Positions 34,975 to 47,545 of a stretch of DNA of 64,000 bases are shown here, one piece after another. The DNA comes from Bicyclus anynana. Taxonomy: Eukaryota > Arthropoda > Insecta > Lepidoptera > Nymphalidae. Where the stretch lies: contig NC_069102.1 in assembly GCF_947172395.1 (NCBI RefSeq), forward strand, positions 6,912,442 to 6,976,441. Direction: 5' to 3'. Made by a program: the position numbers and the translations under genes. Below the pieces are notes generated by a model. The model was not told where the DNA came from. It searched no databases and was given only the letters and a program-made list of their open reading frames with translations. Every line of letters starts with the position of its first letter. Positions within the stretch are counted from its first letter, which is position 1.

Positions 34975-35145
34975 TAATCTGTCGGTGGGTAGTAAACCTT
35001 GTAAACGGGTTTCGATATCACAAGTATCCCCCCGGTAGCACAGTAAATAATGTAAAAGTGGTTTCTGCTGTGAAAAGACGCCCTTAGGTTCCGCTACTCC
35101 GTTCTTCCAACTTCTAGACCCGCAGCAGAGCTCGCCCATAAATAA
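34975..35145 (-). repeat. Probable interspersed repeat fragment
   Basis: A minus-strand frame of 83 codons (34888-35139) starts among 'gggtctagaagttggaagaa'-type sequence. Its position between repeats and its biased composition suggest a transposon remnant rather than a host gene. Confidence 0.3.
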
Positions 35146-35418
35146 ACCCCGGTGATGCTGCTAAGGTCCCATGAAGTTACCTACAGGAAATACACATAAA
35201 TCAACTTTCATACAAAACAAACTATATTGAAATCGCTTCATCCATTCGGGAGCTGTGGTTCCACAGACAAACTGACAGACGTCTGTCAAACCCTTATAGG
35301 GGTGTTATAAATCGATCTTTTTGTGTCGGGGGGCAAAAAGAGATTGAGAATCAGTAGCATTCTGATTCAAAAGCATAGCTTAAACTTCATGCACCCTTTG
35401 TGATGTTTTATCAGTAAC

Positions 35419-35618
35419 TAGCTGACGCCGCGCGGTTTTACCCGCTTGGTTCCCGTTCCCGTAGGAATACGGGGATAATACATAGCCTATAGCCTTCCTC
35501 GATAAATGGGCTATCTAACACTGAAAGAATTTTTTAAATCGGACCAGTAGTTCCTGAGATTAGCGCGTTCAATCAAACAAACAAACAAACTCTTCAGCTT
35601 TATAATATTAGTATAGAT
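35419..35618 (+). repeat. Retroposon 3' end, 'ctagctgacgccgcgcgg' type
   Basis: Best copy of the family: 'ctagctgacgccgcgcgg', 'cccgtaggaatacgggga', 'ttcctgagattagcgcgttc', terminal 'ataatattagtatagat'. Confidence 0.85.
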
Positions 35619-35629
35619 GCGGGCTACAG

Positions 35630-36090
35630 ACCTTCAGTTTTAAGTTTATCTGCAGTTTTAACTGAACAGTTTTATGTAATCAAAAACTGCATTTTGTAAA
35701 AAACGTATTTTCATTCCGTACTAACAAAAATAAAACGTTTTGTTGTTAAAAAAAATTTCGAAAGCTGACTTGTTTACAAAAGAAGTATCCATTTAGGTAC
35801 CTAGGTAGTATAATTAAGTAAATAATATATTATGTAATTGACATACGCAGATAGGACGTAGAATGTGCGTAGGCACAACCTTTTATTGTTTTTATGCAAA
35901 AAGTGTTTATATACGTAGTTTACTCAATTATAATCATAACCTGCATTCACATACGAACGAGGTTATTTATTAATGAGTAATTAATAGTTACGTGTTTTAC
36001 TGCGTTAGTGAAATCTGTTTACTACCTACCTAGCTGTAGTTAACTAGCTAGTAGTATAGAAAATTTAAAATTTTGAAACCTTCCGAATGT
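35630..36090. other. No gene recognised
   Basis: AT-rich spacer without recognisable repeats or coding frames. Confidence 0.45.
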
Positions 36091-36179
36091 CGTGAAATTA
36101 TTAATTACACTCTCTCGATCGAGTCATCTATTCTCTTTCAGTGCGCTTTCATTTGAGACCCCACTCGAGTATATTTGCA

Positions 36180-36400
36180 GACATTACTTACACCCCCCAC
36201 AACATTTAAACGGCTCAACCGATTTTCATCAAACGTGTCTAAGAACACTCGCACTTAAGTCACCTTCAATACAAAAGAAAACTAAATTGAAATCGCTTCA
36301 TCCGTTCGGGAGCTATGGTGCCACAGACAGACTGACCGACAGAGACGTCAAACTTATAACCGTCATACTTACGAAATTGAGATTCTATGTAACAAATGTC
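36180..36400 (+). repeat. Retroposon-like repeat
   Basis: 'aaacggctcaaccgattttc', 'gaaatcgcttcatccgttcg' and 'ccacagacagactgacc' recur at 35190-35300 and 37490-37670. The 132-codon frame across it is a by-product. Confidence 0.5.
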
Positions 36401-36429
36401 GTTCGGTGCCTGCTGATAATCCTTCGTGG

Positions 36430-36535
36430 CTATTACACATATTTTTTCGTAGGGGGGGGGGGGGAGACCTCTCATGGACACCCATGTTGAGTAGTGCCGG
36501 ACTCTTACCGGCTAAAAACCCCTCCTACCTTCTAG
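36430..36535. repeat. Repeat fragment with G13 homopolymer
   Basis: A run of about 13 G (36453 on) precedes 'agacctctcatggacaccca' and 'ccggctaaaaacccctcct', opposite in orientation to 4600-4760. Confidence 0.5.
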
Positions 36536-36741
36536 ACGCTAGTATCCTTGCCATAATACCTACCACCAACGTCGCGAGTCTTATTTACCTCCCATTTTCT
36601 CTTTCTTCTTCTTGATCTTCATTATAATATCCAGCTTAAAGCCTGCTCCAAATTTAGCTTAATCATCCAGCAAAAATCCCGCAAAGGTCGTTGGAACCTG
36701 TCACTTACCTACTTTGCCGAAAAATAATCAATGTCCAGGGA

Positions 36742-36870
36742 CTGTAGCCAAGTAGCACGTCAATTCTCTTTCTACGATCGCTAACGCTTCGAAAACTAGA
36801 AAAATGTATAGGAATGACAGATCCGATCGACAACTTGATCACGTGACCTGATAGCAAATATTTATTTTTA
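36742..36870. mobile_element. Foldback MITE, copy 3 (one arm)
   Basis: 'tagccaagtagcacgtcaat' plus 'ctacgatcgctaacgcttcg'. The right arm is lost. Confidence 0.75.
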
Positions 36871-36969
36871 TTTTTAAAATTTCTGGTGCCTATTGATATA
36901 CTTATGCAAAGATTACAATGTATTATTGGATATGTTGATATCCTTGCTCCGAAATACGTCAATGTGATC

Positions 36970-37480
36970 TACCTGTATGTTTTTTTATCTTAATTTTATT
37001 CTAAAATTTGTACCTAATACCTATTACAGGTAAAACTGGATAAGTTACTAATATAACGGAAAAAGATACCTACCATTTGCATAAATTATAACTTTTAGTA
37101 AAATTTCTGAGGTAGAAGTTTTTTCATATTCGCTATATTTTAAGCACGTGAATAACTCTATAACGGATTTTCAAAAAAAAAATCAACGGACTACAAAAAA
37201 TGTCTAAACTAAATTCTAAGTATGTAGCAAAAAATTACACCGTACTACCAAATGATCTGTTTGAAGCCGGTGCCAAGCCTTCCAAGCTAGCCATGGCCGA
37301 AAGTAGACATTAACTTGATAAAAGGACCCCTAACTGCTTGTGTCAACTAACTTATTTACAAGATTCGTAGGTATATATTTAAATTAGCACCGTTGCAATC
37401 GTTAGAATACGTATGTACTAAGATGCTGCGTTAGCAAGAGATACCTCGAGTACAAATAAGTATTTGCAAACATTCGGCTA
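36970..37480. other. No gene recognised
   Basis: AT-rich spacer. Nothing identifiable. Confidence 0.45.
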
Positions 37481-37489
37481 TTCTTCCCC

Positions 37490-37670
37490 ACTTTCAACTC
37501 CCAGAACTTTTAAACCGCTCAACCGATTGTCATCAAACATGTCTAAGAACACTCGCCTTTAAGTCATCTTTTATACAAAAAAAAAAAACTAAATTGAAAT
37601 TGCATCATCCGTTCGGGAGCTATGGAGCACGACAGACATACACGTCAAACTTAAAACCCTCTTTTTGAGT
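37490..37670 (+). repeat. Retroposon-like repeat
   Basis: Same elements as 36180-36400: 'aaaccgctcaaccgattgtc' and 'catccgttcgggagctatgg'. Confidence 0.5.
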
Positions 37671-37679
37671 TAAAAATGA

Positions 37680-38290
37680 AGGCAAAATAATGAATAGGCC
37701 ACCAGGACTTTAAAACCTGTGATCTTCCAAAGGCATCAAGTAAGTAAGTAAGAGCAAAGGCTGACAAACATTCAATCTTCTTTGATGACGTATGTCTGAC
37801 TATAACGGGCTCTATTAAAGTGCCCATTAAATTTAAAATCTCCGTATACTGGATGGATTAGGTTTTTCCGAAGAATACATTACATCTCGTGGTCCAAATC
37901 AAAAAATCAAGTTTAACAGGTTCATCCATTCTACATAAAACTTACCAGACCGTGTCAAATACATCCGATTAGTTTTAATTTATCCTTAATTCCACTATTT
38001 TATAACTACAACGAACCTCATTAAAAGTAATATCTAAATCATTGTATGAAAAATAATTTAGAATTTTCCACACAGTAGGTATTCTTTTTGATTTTCCTTA
38101 AAAATACATGTATTTTAGGACAAGAAAAACAAAATAAGTAAAAAGTTATAATCGCTTGAGCATTTTCGAGTTTTAGGAATTCATTTTTAATTAGCTATAG
38201 AGAAAACACGGGCGCCCGATGGTTGTAATTAAACAATATTTAATTTATTTAATGGTCTATACTTAATATGTATTTTAGACATATATTTAG
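37680..38290. other. No gene recognised
   Basis: AT-rich spacer before a SINE. Nothing identifiable. Confidence 0.45.
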
Positions 38291-38295
38291 TAGGA

Positions 38296-38532
38296 TCAAC
38301 CCATATTCGGCTCACTACTGAGCTCGAGTTTCCTCTCAGAATGAGAGGGGTTAGCCCAATTATAGTCCACCACGCTGGCCCAATGCGGATGCGTGACAGA
38401 GACAGTTTTCCTTCACCGTTTGAGACAAAATGCACACAACTCAAAAGGGAGGGGCATGCCCAGGACCGGATTCGAACCCACACCCTCCGGAATCAGAGGC
38501 AGAGGTCATATCCACTGGGCTATCACGGCTAA
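38296..38532 (-). repeat. SINE family B
   Basis: 'caacccatattcggctcact' to 'tatccactgggctatcacgg', with a deletion in the middle of the body. Confidence 0.9.
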
Positions 38533-38539
38533 TTACATA

Positions 38540-39125
38540 TATATAATTAATAAATATATAGTAGGAACTGACAATTAGTTATTATCGGCACTAATGCGAC
38601 CATGCGTGCGAATTCGTCCTTGATACTGGCGACGAATGTGCCTCATTTACATAACTAAACAAAGAAATCACGTGAATTTTGCGCACCCAGGATGTACAAA
38701 ATATTATCTACATAAAAAGAAAATACGTATTGATATAAATACAGACGTCAGAGTATGAAATTCAAGGTCGTATTACCTTATATTCACCTACAATTTGTAT
38801 GTACCTACCTAGCTAGCTACTATTTATTAAATACTACTTTTCAGGCCGCAATTACTGAACCGATTTGACTGAAAACTGAAAAGTTGTACCCTGGATTGGG
38901 TTAACACATAGTCTTTGTTTATTCGGAAAATTCAAGGGACTTGAGAATAATAGAATTGGTTGTTTGCAATAAGCCGCAATAATATTATAATGGGCTCTGA
39001 AACTACTGAAACAATTTGAAAAAACTCTTTCACTGTTGGGAAGTTACACTATGGCTATGCTATAGAGCTATATATTTATCCGCGATTTACTACGGGAACG
39101 GAAATTACGCAGGTGAAACTGAAAT
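38540..39125. other. No gene recognised
   Basis: AT-rich. Part (38800-39120) resembles degraded retroposon tails. Confidence 0.35.
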
Positions 39126-39129
39126 CGAG

Positions 39130-39625
39130 GGCGTCTGCTTATCTATACTCTATACTTATAATAAATCTGTAGAGAGGTCATATTTCCACTATCAGGGGGT
39201 GATTAGTGATCGATACTGATGCCAAAAATGCAATGAGTAAAATTTTTGTCTATCTGTCTGAATGTTTGTTATAGAAACAAAAAATACTTGACGAATTTTA
39301 ACGAAACTTGGTACAATAATTTTTCAAACTCCTGGGCAGGTTATAGTATAATTTTCATCACGCTACGATTAGCAGAGCAGTGAAGGGAAATGTTGGGAAA
39401 CGATAGAAGTTACTCCATTTTTAAGCTTCCGTCGCGTGCAGCCTTAATGGGTAGAGTAGGATAGGGTAGGGGTAGGGTAAGGAAGGGGTAGAGTAGGGTA
39501 GAGTAGGGTAGGGTAGGATAGAGTAGAGTAGGGTGGGGTAGGGGTAGGGTAGGGCTAGGGTAGTGGTAGTTGAAAGTTTACATTGACTTTCACGCGGACG
39601 ACGTCGCGGGCGTCCGCTAGTCCAT
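39130..39625 (-). repeat. Retroposon 3' end with GGGTA minisatellite
   Basis: Minus-oriented relative of 32165-32440, ending 'acgtcgcgggcgtccgctag'. It contains a ~120-bp GGGTA/AGAGT-rich array at 39448-39570. This is not the TTAGG insect telomere repeat. Confidence 0.75.
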
Positions 39626-39880
39626 AATAATTTTGTAAAGCACGTGGTAGGTAGGTACATAGACAAGACATGGTAGACATAAACAAGGAAATAAATAGAT
39701 AGATATGTATCTTCTAAATTGTATTGTTCATATCGTTGCCAAAATAAGTAGGTACGTATATAGGTATAGTTACTAATAGATAAAGGGAATGCAGCCAAAC
39801 CTAAAACAGTCCTATGAATGATTAATTTTATGCACTTTGCAATCTGCATATTAACTAGTAGTGTAGTATCAGGGCATGTA

Positions 39881-40073
39881 GCCATGTGGCCGGTCTATCT
39901 ATTCTCTTTCGACAATCGCTAACGCTTCGAATTCTCATAAAATGTATGGAAATGACAAATACGGTCGACAAATTGAACACGTGACCTGTCGATAACCAAA
40001 TGTCATTCCCATACATTTTGAGAGTTTTCGAAGCGTTAGCGTTTGTAGAAAGAGGATCGGCGTGCCACATGGC
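39881..40073. mobile_element. Foldback MITE, copy 4
   Basis: 'gccatgtggccggtctatct' on the left and 'gatcggcgtgccacatggc' on the right, with mirrored 'cgctaacgcttcga' arms. Confidence 0.85.
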
Positions 40074-40079
40074 TCTAGG

Positions 40080-40930
40080 CCCGGTAAGTACCTACCTATC
40101 TGTTCGTATACGCTTAGCGCGCGAAAAACATAACCCTTCCATGGTATTCGGGTAAAAATACTCCTCATTTTCGGTTTTGTTGAAAGAGGTAGAAAAAACC
40201 AACAAAATACCTAAGTAAACAATTATTGAAACCCTTTTTGAAGTAACAACAATGACCAAGCACAACTTACGTGTATGTAAACAAATCGTGATCTCAACTG
40301 AATATACGTCATATCTACACGTATTCATTAGAGAGAGAAGATTTTCCATTTGTTTTTGCAGGTTTCGAAATTACAAAATTTAATAAAAACACTAATGGAA
40401 TGATACATTATCAGCGAGTAACATTTTATCCTCTTTTTCTACGGGAACGGGAACTATGAGGGTGAATCGATGGGGGGTACGCTAGTCAAATATTAACTAA
40501 GTAACTAGAACCTACCTTGCTAATACGAACAACATACTCTACTAAAGCTTTTGTACCTTCCTAGGTACAGTAAATTGGTAAATTTATCGGTATAGGTATT
40601 TTTTAAAAATAATCCAAGCCCTATAACCTGTTCAACGGCCATTATGTACGTTCTAGAACAATTTATAAAAGATTTGCCGGTAATGCAATTTGAATTTTAA
40701 TTATGAATGTGATTAGCGCTAATGTTCTTCATAATAGCAAGCATAACTATTAAAAACAAATCATCACGTTGCAAAAACTGTAATTCCGGTTGATTATTCT
40801 ATTAACCCTAAAATAGTAATATATATATATAATAAGATATAGGTGATATCTATTTAGTGTCACTTACTTATATCTAAGTTTTGAATTCTGCGTTTATTTT
40901 AAACTGATCAATCAGACCTAGCCATTGACC
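40080..40930. other. No gene recognised
   Basis: AT-rich spacer. Short minus-strand ORFs show no domain. Confidence 0.4.
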
Positions 40931-40935
40931 TCTTA

Positions 40936-41100
40936 TTAACCGACTTCAAAAAAAGGAGGAGGTTTCTCAATTCAACCGTATAAATTTTTTTAATGTGTGT
41001 TAGCGCATAACTTCGTCGTTTATGGACCAATTCTGATGATTTTTTTTAATAGGAAATCGGAGGACCTAACACATTGGTAACAACATACAAGTAAGTATCG
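40936..41100 (+). repeat. Interspersed repeat end ('accgacttcaaaaaaagg' type)
   Basis: 'accgacttcaaaaaaaggag' and 'gcgcataacttcgtcgttta'. The same core forms the tandem unit in GatB intron 4. Confidence 0.5.
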
Positions 41101-41439
41101 TTGGTTGGTAAGGTAACTACAACGTTATTTTTAGGCTTTTTTTAATTTTTGATTATCTGAATATACCTAGTAGAAATACATTAAGTATGTTTTCAATAAT
41201 GTCGTTAGATAGCTAAATAAACAAAATCATAAAAGCAAATTACGATATAAATGTTAATTACGATAAAAATTAAAAATATGCGAAACGATTGCTGGCATTT
41301 CCAAACCCGCTTGAGCAGAATCAAGGCTGGGCAAAGTCCACGCGACGCGACACAACAAGTACGTCGCTCCAGTCTCAAGACGACCGTGTGTGAACTGTAG
41401 CAATGTGACCACAACTTTGGTAACAAGGTGGACAGTTTA

Positions 41440-41730
41440 TTGAATTATTCTTTCACCTTTCTTAGCTAGTTATTCTCTCATTTATTTATTAGTTTTTAAT
41501 TTTTAACAATGTTAACATAAATATAAAATACAAAACACTATTAAAAATTTATAAAAAAAAAAACAATCCTCCCGCTGCGGGACATTTGACTGCCAAAGTA
41601 ACCGGTGGTCAGGGCTCCAGAGAGAGGAATACGCGCCGTCTCAGGAATCACTGCCTTTTGTATCCGACTCTTGTTCCAACAGTTAGCTTCTTAAGGTGTT
41701 GGTCGAAGGTTTTCCCTATAAACCATTGAC
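41440..41730 (-). repeat. LINE 3'-end-like fragment
   Basis: An A-rich stretch followed by 'cctcccgctgcgggacattt' and 'cagggctccagagagaggaa'. In minus orientation this looks like a non-LTR 3' UTR with its A-tail. Confidence 0.4.
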
Positions 41731-41732
41731 TG

Positions 41733-41880
41733 AAACAACTATACTAATATAATAAAGCTGAAGAGTTTGTTTATTTTGTTTGGTTGAACGCGCTAATCTC
41801 AGGAACTACTGGTCCGAATTGAAAAAATATTTCAGTGTTAGCCCAATTATCGAAGAAGGCTATAGGCTATATATTAGCTT
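41733..41880 (-). repeat. Retroposon 3' end
   Basis: Reverse complement of the 35419-35618 family: 'tactaatataataaagctga', 'gaacgcgctaatctcaggaa'. Confidence 0.75.
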
Positions 41881-42084
41881 ATCTATACTGATATGATTCT
41901 CTTATCTATACTAATATTAGCTTATCTATACTAATATAATATAATAATCTGTCATTCGTTCATCGAATTTTACTGCCCATATTTTTTTCATACCGAGGGA
42001 TAAAATACATGAAAAATCAATTCTTGAGGAGTAATCTTCAAAAAGAATTGTTCGTCAGATAAATGTATAATTTTTTTTTTAAAT

Positions 42085-42208
42085 CAATAAATATACTTAA
42101 ACAATACACATCACTATCTAACCCCAAAGTAAGCATACAGAGTAGCTTGTGTTATGGGTGCTAAGATAGTTGATATTATAATATTAATATACAATTATAT
42201 ACTACATA
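42085..42208 (-). repeat. SINE family D, 3' half (interrupted)
   Basis: The complement of 25800-25921 ('cactatctaaccccaaagta', 'agcttgtgttatgggtgcta') stops at the TA where the mariner element begins. The other half is at 44797-44942. Confidence 0.88.
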
Positions 42209-42777
42209 CAACGTGTCCCAAAATTCAACGATAAGCGGGCGCCAAAAGATTGACCTGCTCATGAGCACTTAAGGAAAAATAATAAAAAAAATATACCTAA
42301 ATTTTTTTTCTAGTTACAAAATAAATTTTAAAATTCTTTGAAAATTTACACCTTGTATGATATTTTGAACTACCGCAGCTACAATTTCTTAAATATGCTT
42401 AAGATTTTTTTTGTATCGGAACCTAAGTAGTACTACTATTCACCACAACTCTTAAAAACACCACAATGCCCGCAGTTTTTACACAAAAAAAAATCAAAAT
42501 ATTTTTTTTCCCTCAAATTTTTAAAGATTTTTACTTTCAGTCTACTTTGACTCATGGTCTTGCAAAAAAAAGTATGAACACCGCTATGGCAAGTTATTTT
42601 CAAAGTTGACGCAACTAATCAAGATTTCAAAATAGTATAATACCCTAGGATAACTAGTCACAAAAAAAAATATGCGTACCATTTGTAAACAAGAACCAAA
42701 TTTCTTAATTGTTCTTGTTGTTAGTAATAAATTTTACTATGTTCCAAAAATGTGTTTGTTATTTTAATTACACAACA

Positions 42778-43842
42778 TTAAAGTAAATGTTCGAATTGTT
42801 TTCCACCGGCATTAATACAGGCACGACATCGCCTTAAAAACGACCGTTTTATTTTTCGTGCATATCTTCTAGCATTGATATGTGCCGCAACCTGAGTGAT
42901 TTTTTGCCGAAGCTCGTCCAATGTCGTAATCGGTTTTGCGTAGATCCTGTCTTTGAGACAACCCCAATAAAAGAAATCCAGGGGGTTTAGGTCGGGTGAT
43001 CGGGGTGGCCATAGGATAGGACCAAGTCGCCCGATCCAACGCCCCGGATACTCGTGGTCTAGGTATTGTCTCACAGGACGAGCGTAGTGAGCTGGGCAAC
43101 CATCATTTTGATACCACATATTTTGAAGGTCGCTTAGGGGGACGTCTTCTAGTAATTCTTGCAAATCATTTTGTAAAAAGTTCAAATAACTGTCCCCATC
43201 TAAGTTTCCTTGTAATTCAAAAGGCCCAATCACTTTTCCATTTAAAATGCCCGTCCATAAGTTGACCTTAAATTGATATTGGGATTTGTCTTCTCTCATC
43301 AGGTGCGGATTCTCATTGCTCCAGCTGTGTAGGTTGTGAAGATTTAAATAGCCATCTTTCTTGCAGGTTGTTTCATCCGACCATAGTACTTTATCCAAGA
43401 ACTGAGGATCTTCCCGATGCTTTTGAAGCATCACTCGGCAAAATGCGATCCGCAGTGGATAGTCCCGTGATAGTAACGTTTGTACACGTCTGTAATGATA
43501 TGGGTGTAGCCGATGACGTTTTAGTATTCGATGTGCTGAACTTTTTGGGATTCCCGTAGCTGCTTCTATGGCACGCACTGAGGTAGTTTAATCAATGTTT
43601 ATTTCATTGAGAACTTCTTCATCGCATTCCGATCTAGGTCTTCCAGCGTTTCTTCTAGCTGACGGCAAACGACCCTCCGAAAACGCTTGATGCACATTCA
43701 TAAATACCCGATAATCTGGATATCTTTGAGCGTTTGGGTACCTTTCTCGATACAATCTGCTAGCAGCGTTAGCATTGCACCGACATTCTCCATAAATGAG
43801 ATGCATGTTAGCGTATTCCATCGGCGTGTATGGTTGCGGCAT
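42778..43842 (-). pseudogene. DD41D transposase with one in-frame stop
   Basis: About 353 residues in a single frame, broken only by a TAA at 43588-43590 (codon 85). The N-terminal part (from the Met at 43842) has a DNA-binding-type helical region with 'MHLIYGECRCNANAASRLY'. The rest has the catalytic core: WSDET, then 'YQNDGCPAHYARP', then SPDLNPLDFF. The second and third Asp are 41 residues apart, the spacing of the rosa/VISITOR-like DD41D group rather than DD34D mariner or DD34E Tc1. Function: cut-and-paste transposition at TA sites. With the nonsense codon it should not make full-length enzyme unless read through or restarted downstream. Confidence 0.9.
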
Positions 43843-44130
43843 GATAACGCTAAACAGTCCAAAATACACCAAAAGTCCAATTCACAAAACACAGGCACAG
43901 TCCAAAATAATGCCAGGTCAGTTCAGTTTGCAGATCACTTAAGTCCAGTCCAAAATGCAAAGCCAAAAGTCGTTAGTACGAGAGCCACGTCAATTGAATA
44001 CGGAAAGTTGCGCAGTAAACAAAGGAGCAGAGCGTACTGACTTGCTGGGAACAGGATTTTCTTTACCTGCATCATTGTCATTCAACAAAGAACATCTGTC
44101 TATCCCTCTCTAACGTATACTTATCGCTAT

Positions 44131-44155
44131 CTTTCTCTCTCTCTCTCTCTCTCTT
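44131..44155. repeat. Microsatellite (CT)n
   Basis: About 12 CT dinucleotides inside the mariner element. Confidence 0.9.
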
Positions 44156-44796
44156 ATTTTTAAATGTTATCGTTCGTTCCATTAAAATTCTAGGAAATTG
44201 CAACGTATGACTCACATCATTTTGTGCATAAAGTAAAAGTGATTTCTAGGAGCAAAAACATTTTAGAAATTTAGTTCTTGTTTACAAATGGTACGCATAT
44301 TTTTTTTTTGCGACTAGTTATCCTAGGGTATTATACTATTTTGAAATCTTGATTAGTTGCGTCAACTTTGAAAATAACTTGCCATAGCGGTGTTCATACT
44401 TTTTTTTGCAAGACCATGAGTCAAAGTAGACTGAAAGTAAAAATCTTTAAAAATTTGAGGGAAAAAAAATATTTTGATATTTTTTTGTGTAAAAACTGCG
44501 GGCATTGTGGTGTTTTTAAGAGTTGTGGTGAATAGTAGTACTACTTAGGTTCCGATACAAAAAAAATCTTAAGCATATTTAAGAAATTGTAGCTACCGCA
44601 GCTACAATTTCTTAAATATGCTTAAGATTTTTCAGTTCAAAATATCATACAAGGTGTAAATTTTCAAAGAATTTTAAAATTTATTTTGTAACTAAAAAAA
44701 AAATTTAGGTATATTTTTTTTATTATTTTTCCTTAAGTGCTCATGAGCAGGTCAATCTTTTGGCGCCCGCTTATCGTTGAATTTTGGGACACGTTG

Positions 44797-44942
44797 TATA
44801 AATACTTATATAATGTACAAATACACACAGACACTGGAAAACACTCATGCTCATCACACAAATATTTTCCAGTTGTGGAAATCGAACCCACGGCCGTGGA
44901 TGCAGAAAGCAGGGTTACTACCCACTGAGCCATGCGGCCGTT
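44797..44942 (-). repeat. SINE family D, 5' half (interrupted)
   Basis: Contains the tRNA-like head in minus orientation ('cccacggccgtggatgcaga' to 'actgagccatgcggccg') and 'tgctcatcacacaaata'. It joins 42085-42208 exactly when the mariner element is removed. Confidence 0.9.
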
Positions 44943-44949
44943 AATTATT

Positions 44950-45340
44950 ACTATACCTAAGCAATTACAGAGCTTTAAGTGCAATTATTTAATCAATAAG
45001 ATACACATGTTAAAACTTGACATCAGGAATGTCCTATTCAAATGAAATCGCATGGGCATATTTTGTGTGACGAATACAAGATTACATTGTACACACTTTG
45101 TACTTGTATACGATAGTTATAGTAGTATTGGAGTAGGTATGTTAAACGTATTTAAAAGCAATGATTTTTTAATAGGTACCTACCTACCTATAAAATCGTT
45201 TTTATAGAGAAATTGATGCTTTTTTGTACCTTACATAAGTAGGTAATTACTACCAAGTAGATACCAACTTGTTTAATAATTATTTATTACTTAAATAAAT
45301 TTTCTTACGTTACTTACCTCTATATAAAAATATTATAGGT
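44950..45340. other. No gene recognised
   Basis: AT-rich spacer with GTAGGTA-like low-complexity runs. Confidence 0.4.
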
Positions 45341-45348
45341 ACTTGACA

Positions 45349-45662
45349 TGTTTTTTTATTATTTACAAATTAGCCTTTGACTACAGTCTCATCTGATAGT
45401 AAGTGAGGATGCAGTCTAAGATGGGAGCGGGCTATTTGTTAGAAGAAGGATGAAAATCCACACCCCTTTTGGTTTCTACACGACGTACCGGAACGCTGAA
45501 TCGCTTGGCGGTACATCTTTGTCGGTAGGGTTGTAACTAACCGCAGCCGAAGCCTCCCACCAGCCAGACCTGGACCAATTAAAAAAATTTCAATCGGACC
45601 AGCCGAGGTTCGAATCCAGGACCTCCGTTTTGTAAATCCACCGCGCATACCACTGCGTCAAA
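45349..45662 (-). repeat. SINE family A, full length
   Basis: 'ttatttacaaattagccttt' to 'cataccactgcgtcaa', with head, B-box and tail present. Confidence 0.9.
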
Positions 45663-45669
45663 ATGTACC

Positions 45670-46570
45670 TTCATTATAAAAACATTAAGTATACCTAATC
45701 GTATTTATTCTAAGCTATTATTATTTTCTTATTTCATTGTTTATAATAATCATTTACCGTCACAAGTAAGAAATAAGAATGATTACCTACTTAACTTAAT
45801 TAATTCTTAATTAAATTAGTATATAATAAAAAACTTTGCTTTGAAAAACGAATAGGTAGGTAGGTACATATTAGGTACCTATGTTATAACTTATAAAGTT
45901 CTTCTCTATTGTTTTTATAATAATCTTTGGTTCTACAACTGTATACATATTGCCTCAACTCAATAGAATATTCGAAAGAATATTCGAGAAGGTAGGTGTG
46001 GCGGTGGTGCAGAGTTGAAAAATGTTACATTCGCTAACAGATTTTGCAATCCGTCCCAATCACCAAGTTTGAAGTTTTGGCGTAATTTTTTATGCGTATT
46101 TCCGATTACGCAAAACTGTAGGGCCTTAGGTACCTATACCGTTTATGGTTTCCAAACTTCTAATGGCTTCTAATAGTTTGAGAAACTGATACTTAGCCAA
46201 ATTCTAGATTATATTATAAATTAGACTTGTCTCGCACTCAAATTCACCAGCAAAATTGTTTATCGTTTTTTGAGGGTTACAGAGACGCTTCTAGCTCACG
46301 GAGCGTCCGGGTGCAATAATCAACCTAACGCCCTCTATCTTATTATATAAATACGAAAGGTCATTCATCACGAAATCTCGAAAACGCTTGAAGTACAAAG
46401 CTGAAATTTGGCAGGGAGGTAATTTATAGTTAGTAGGTATCGACTAAGTACGGATTTTGCGATTAGCCGGATTAAAGAGGTTTAAGGACGGACGACGACG
46501 TCCGCGGTGAGTGGCGCTCGGGCGCCCCTGAGATTGTGGCGCCCGGGTGCAACGCACACTATTCGAAAAT
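45670..46570. other. No gene; repeat-like pieces
   Basis: AT-rich to about 46290, then a retroposon-like stretch ('gaaatctcgaaaacgcttga', 'gacgacgtccgcggtgag', 'ggcgcccgggtgcaac'). Confidence 0.4.
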
Positions 46571-46753
46571 ATTTAACACCAATAAATATATCCTGTGTCT
46601 TTACACTTCACACAAATATAACTTTAATCGTAATACACATACGTGTAACTTTAACACAATGAAAAATCGATTCTACTTATTAACCTTAATTTGTATAAAC
46701 ACGTTAGCGGTTTGATCGTGATCATATACTTTTGACAGAGGGGTAACGTCTAA

Positions 46754-46851
46754 CGAGACAGGTCTTCGGACGGTAATTGGTTTAAGGTATCTTTCTACCT
46801 TAGATATAGGTAGAAAGATACCTTAAACCAATTACCATAGGACCTGTCTCG
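46754..46851. repeat. Foldback element, ~98 bp
   Basis: Outer arms 'cgagacaggtc' / 'gacctgtctcg' and inner 29-bp arms ('ggtaattggtttaaggtatc...') around a 7-base loop. Confidence 0.88.
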
Positions 46852-47039
46852 ATTATATGTCATGTATGTATATGTATGTAGGTTTATTTTCCATAAACAA
46901 TAGAAATTAGAATAACAAAACAATGTAGAAACGTGTTAATTAATACATTGACTTTAGTATTTAGCCCCTATATCTAAACAATGACAAAAATAGTTTTCAA
47001 TTTAATTGCCTTTGTACCTACTAGTAAGTATTATTTACA

Positions 47040-47280
47040 ATCTACATACACTAATAATATAAAAAGAAAAGATTTGTTTGTTTGTTTGCGTTGAATAGGC
47101 ACTGAAACTACATAACACATTTGGAAAAACTGACGTATCAAAAGTGCTTATAAACTGAGCCTACTTGAAACAAATGATTTTTGATTTGATTTTGACGAGT
47201 AGGTATAGGCTATATTTTATCCCCATAATCCTACGGGAAAGAGAACCACTCGGTTAAAACCGAGCGGCGTCTGCTAGTGT
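47040..47280 (-). repeat. Retroposon 3' end
   Basis: 'actaataatataaaaagaaa' to 'aaaccgagcggcgtctgcta', the minus-oriented '..gcggcgtctgctag' type. Confidence 0.65.
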
Positions 47281-47359
47281 TATATACTAACATAAGTTTA
47301 TGTGTACAATATACATATATGTGCTAGGATTCCAAAAAATCCGACTAGGAAAATATTTA

Positions 47360-47545
47360 TTACTAGCGGACGCGACCGCGTGATATTCAGATTTACACAA
47401 ATCCCACAGGAATCATTGATTTTTTGGGGATAAGAAGTAGTCTAGGTTGCTCTACAATCCCCTCTATATTTCAGTGAAAATTTAATTCGAAGTAGCCGTT
47501 CCAAAGATTATCCCGGACAAACAGACAGACAGACATGTTTTTTTT
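47360..47545 (+). repeat. Retroposon 3' end
   Basis: 'actagcggacgcgaccgcgt' to 'cagacagacagacat', as at 391-560. Confidence 0.7.

Larger units (their letters stand above)
42207..44798. mobile_element. DD41D Tc1/mariner transposon with ~500-bp inverted ends
   Basis: The element runs from 'caacgtgtcccaaaattcaa' (42209) to its complement ending 'gggacacgttg' (44796), flanked by TA at 42207-42208 and 44797-44798. The inverted repeats are very long (about 42209-42706 and 44274-44796) and nearly identical. One transposase frame (minus) lies between, with a (CT)n run at 44131-44155. The right arm carries an extra palindromic piece. High arm identity and a single stop in the transposase imply recent arrival. 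Confidence 0.95.
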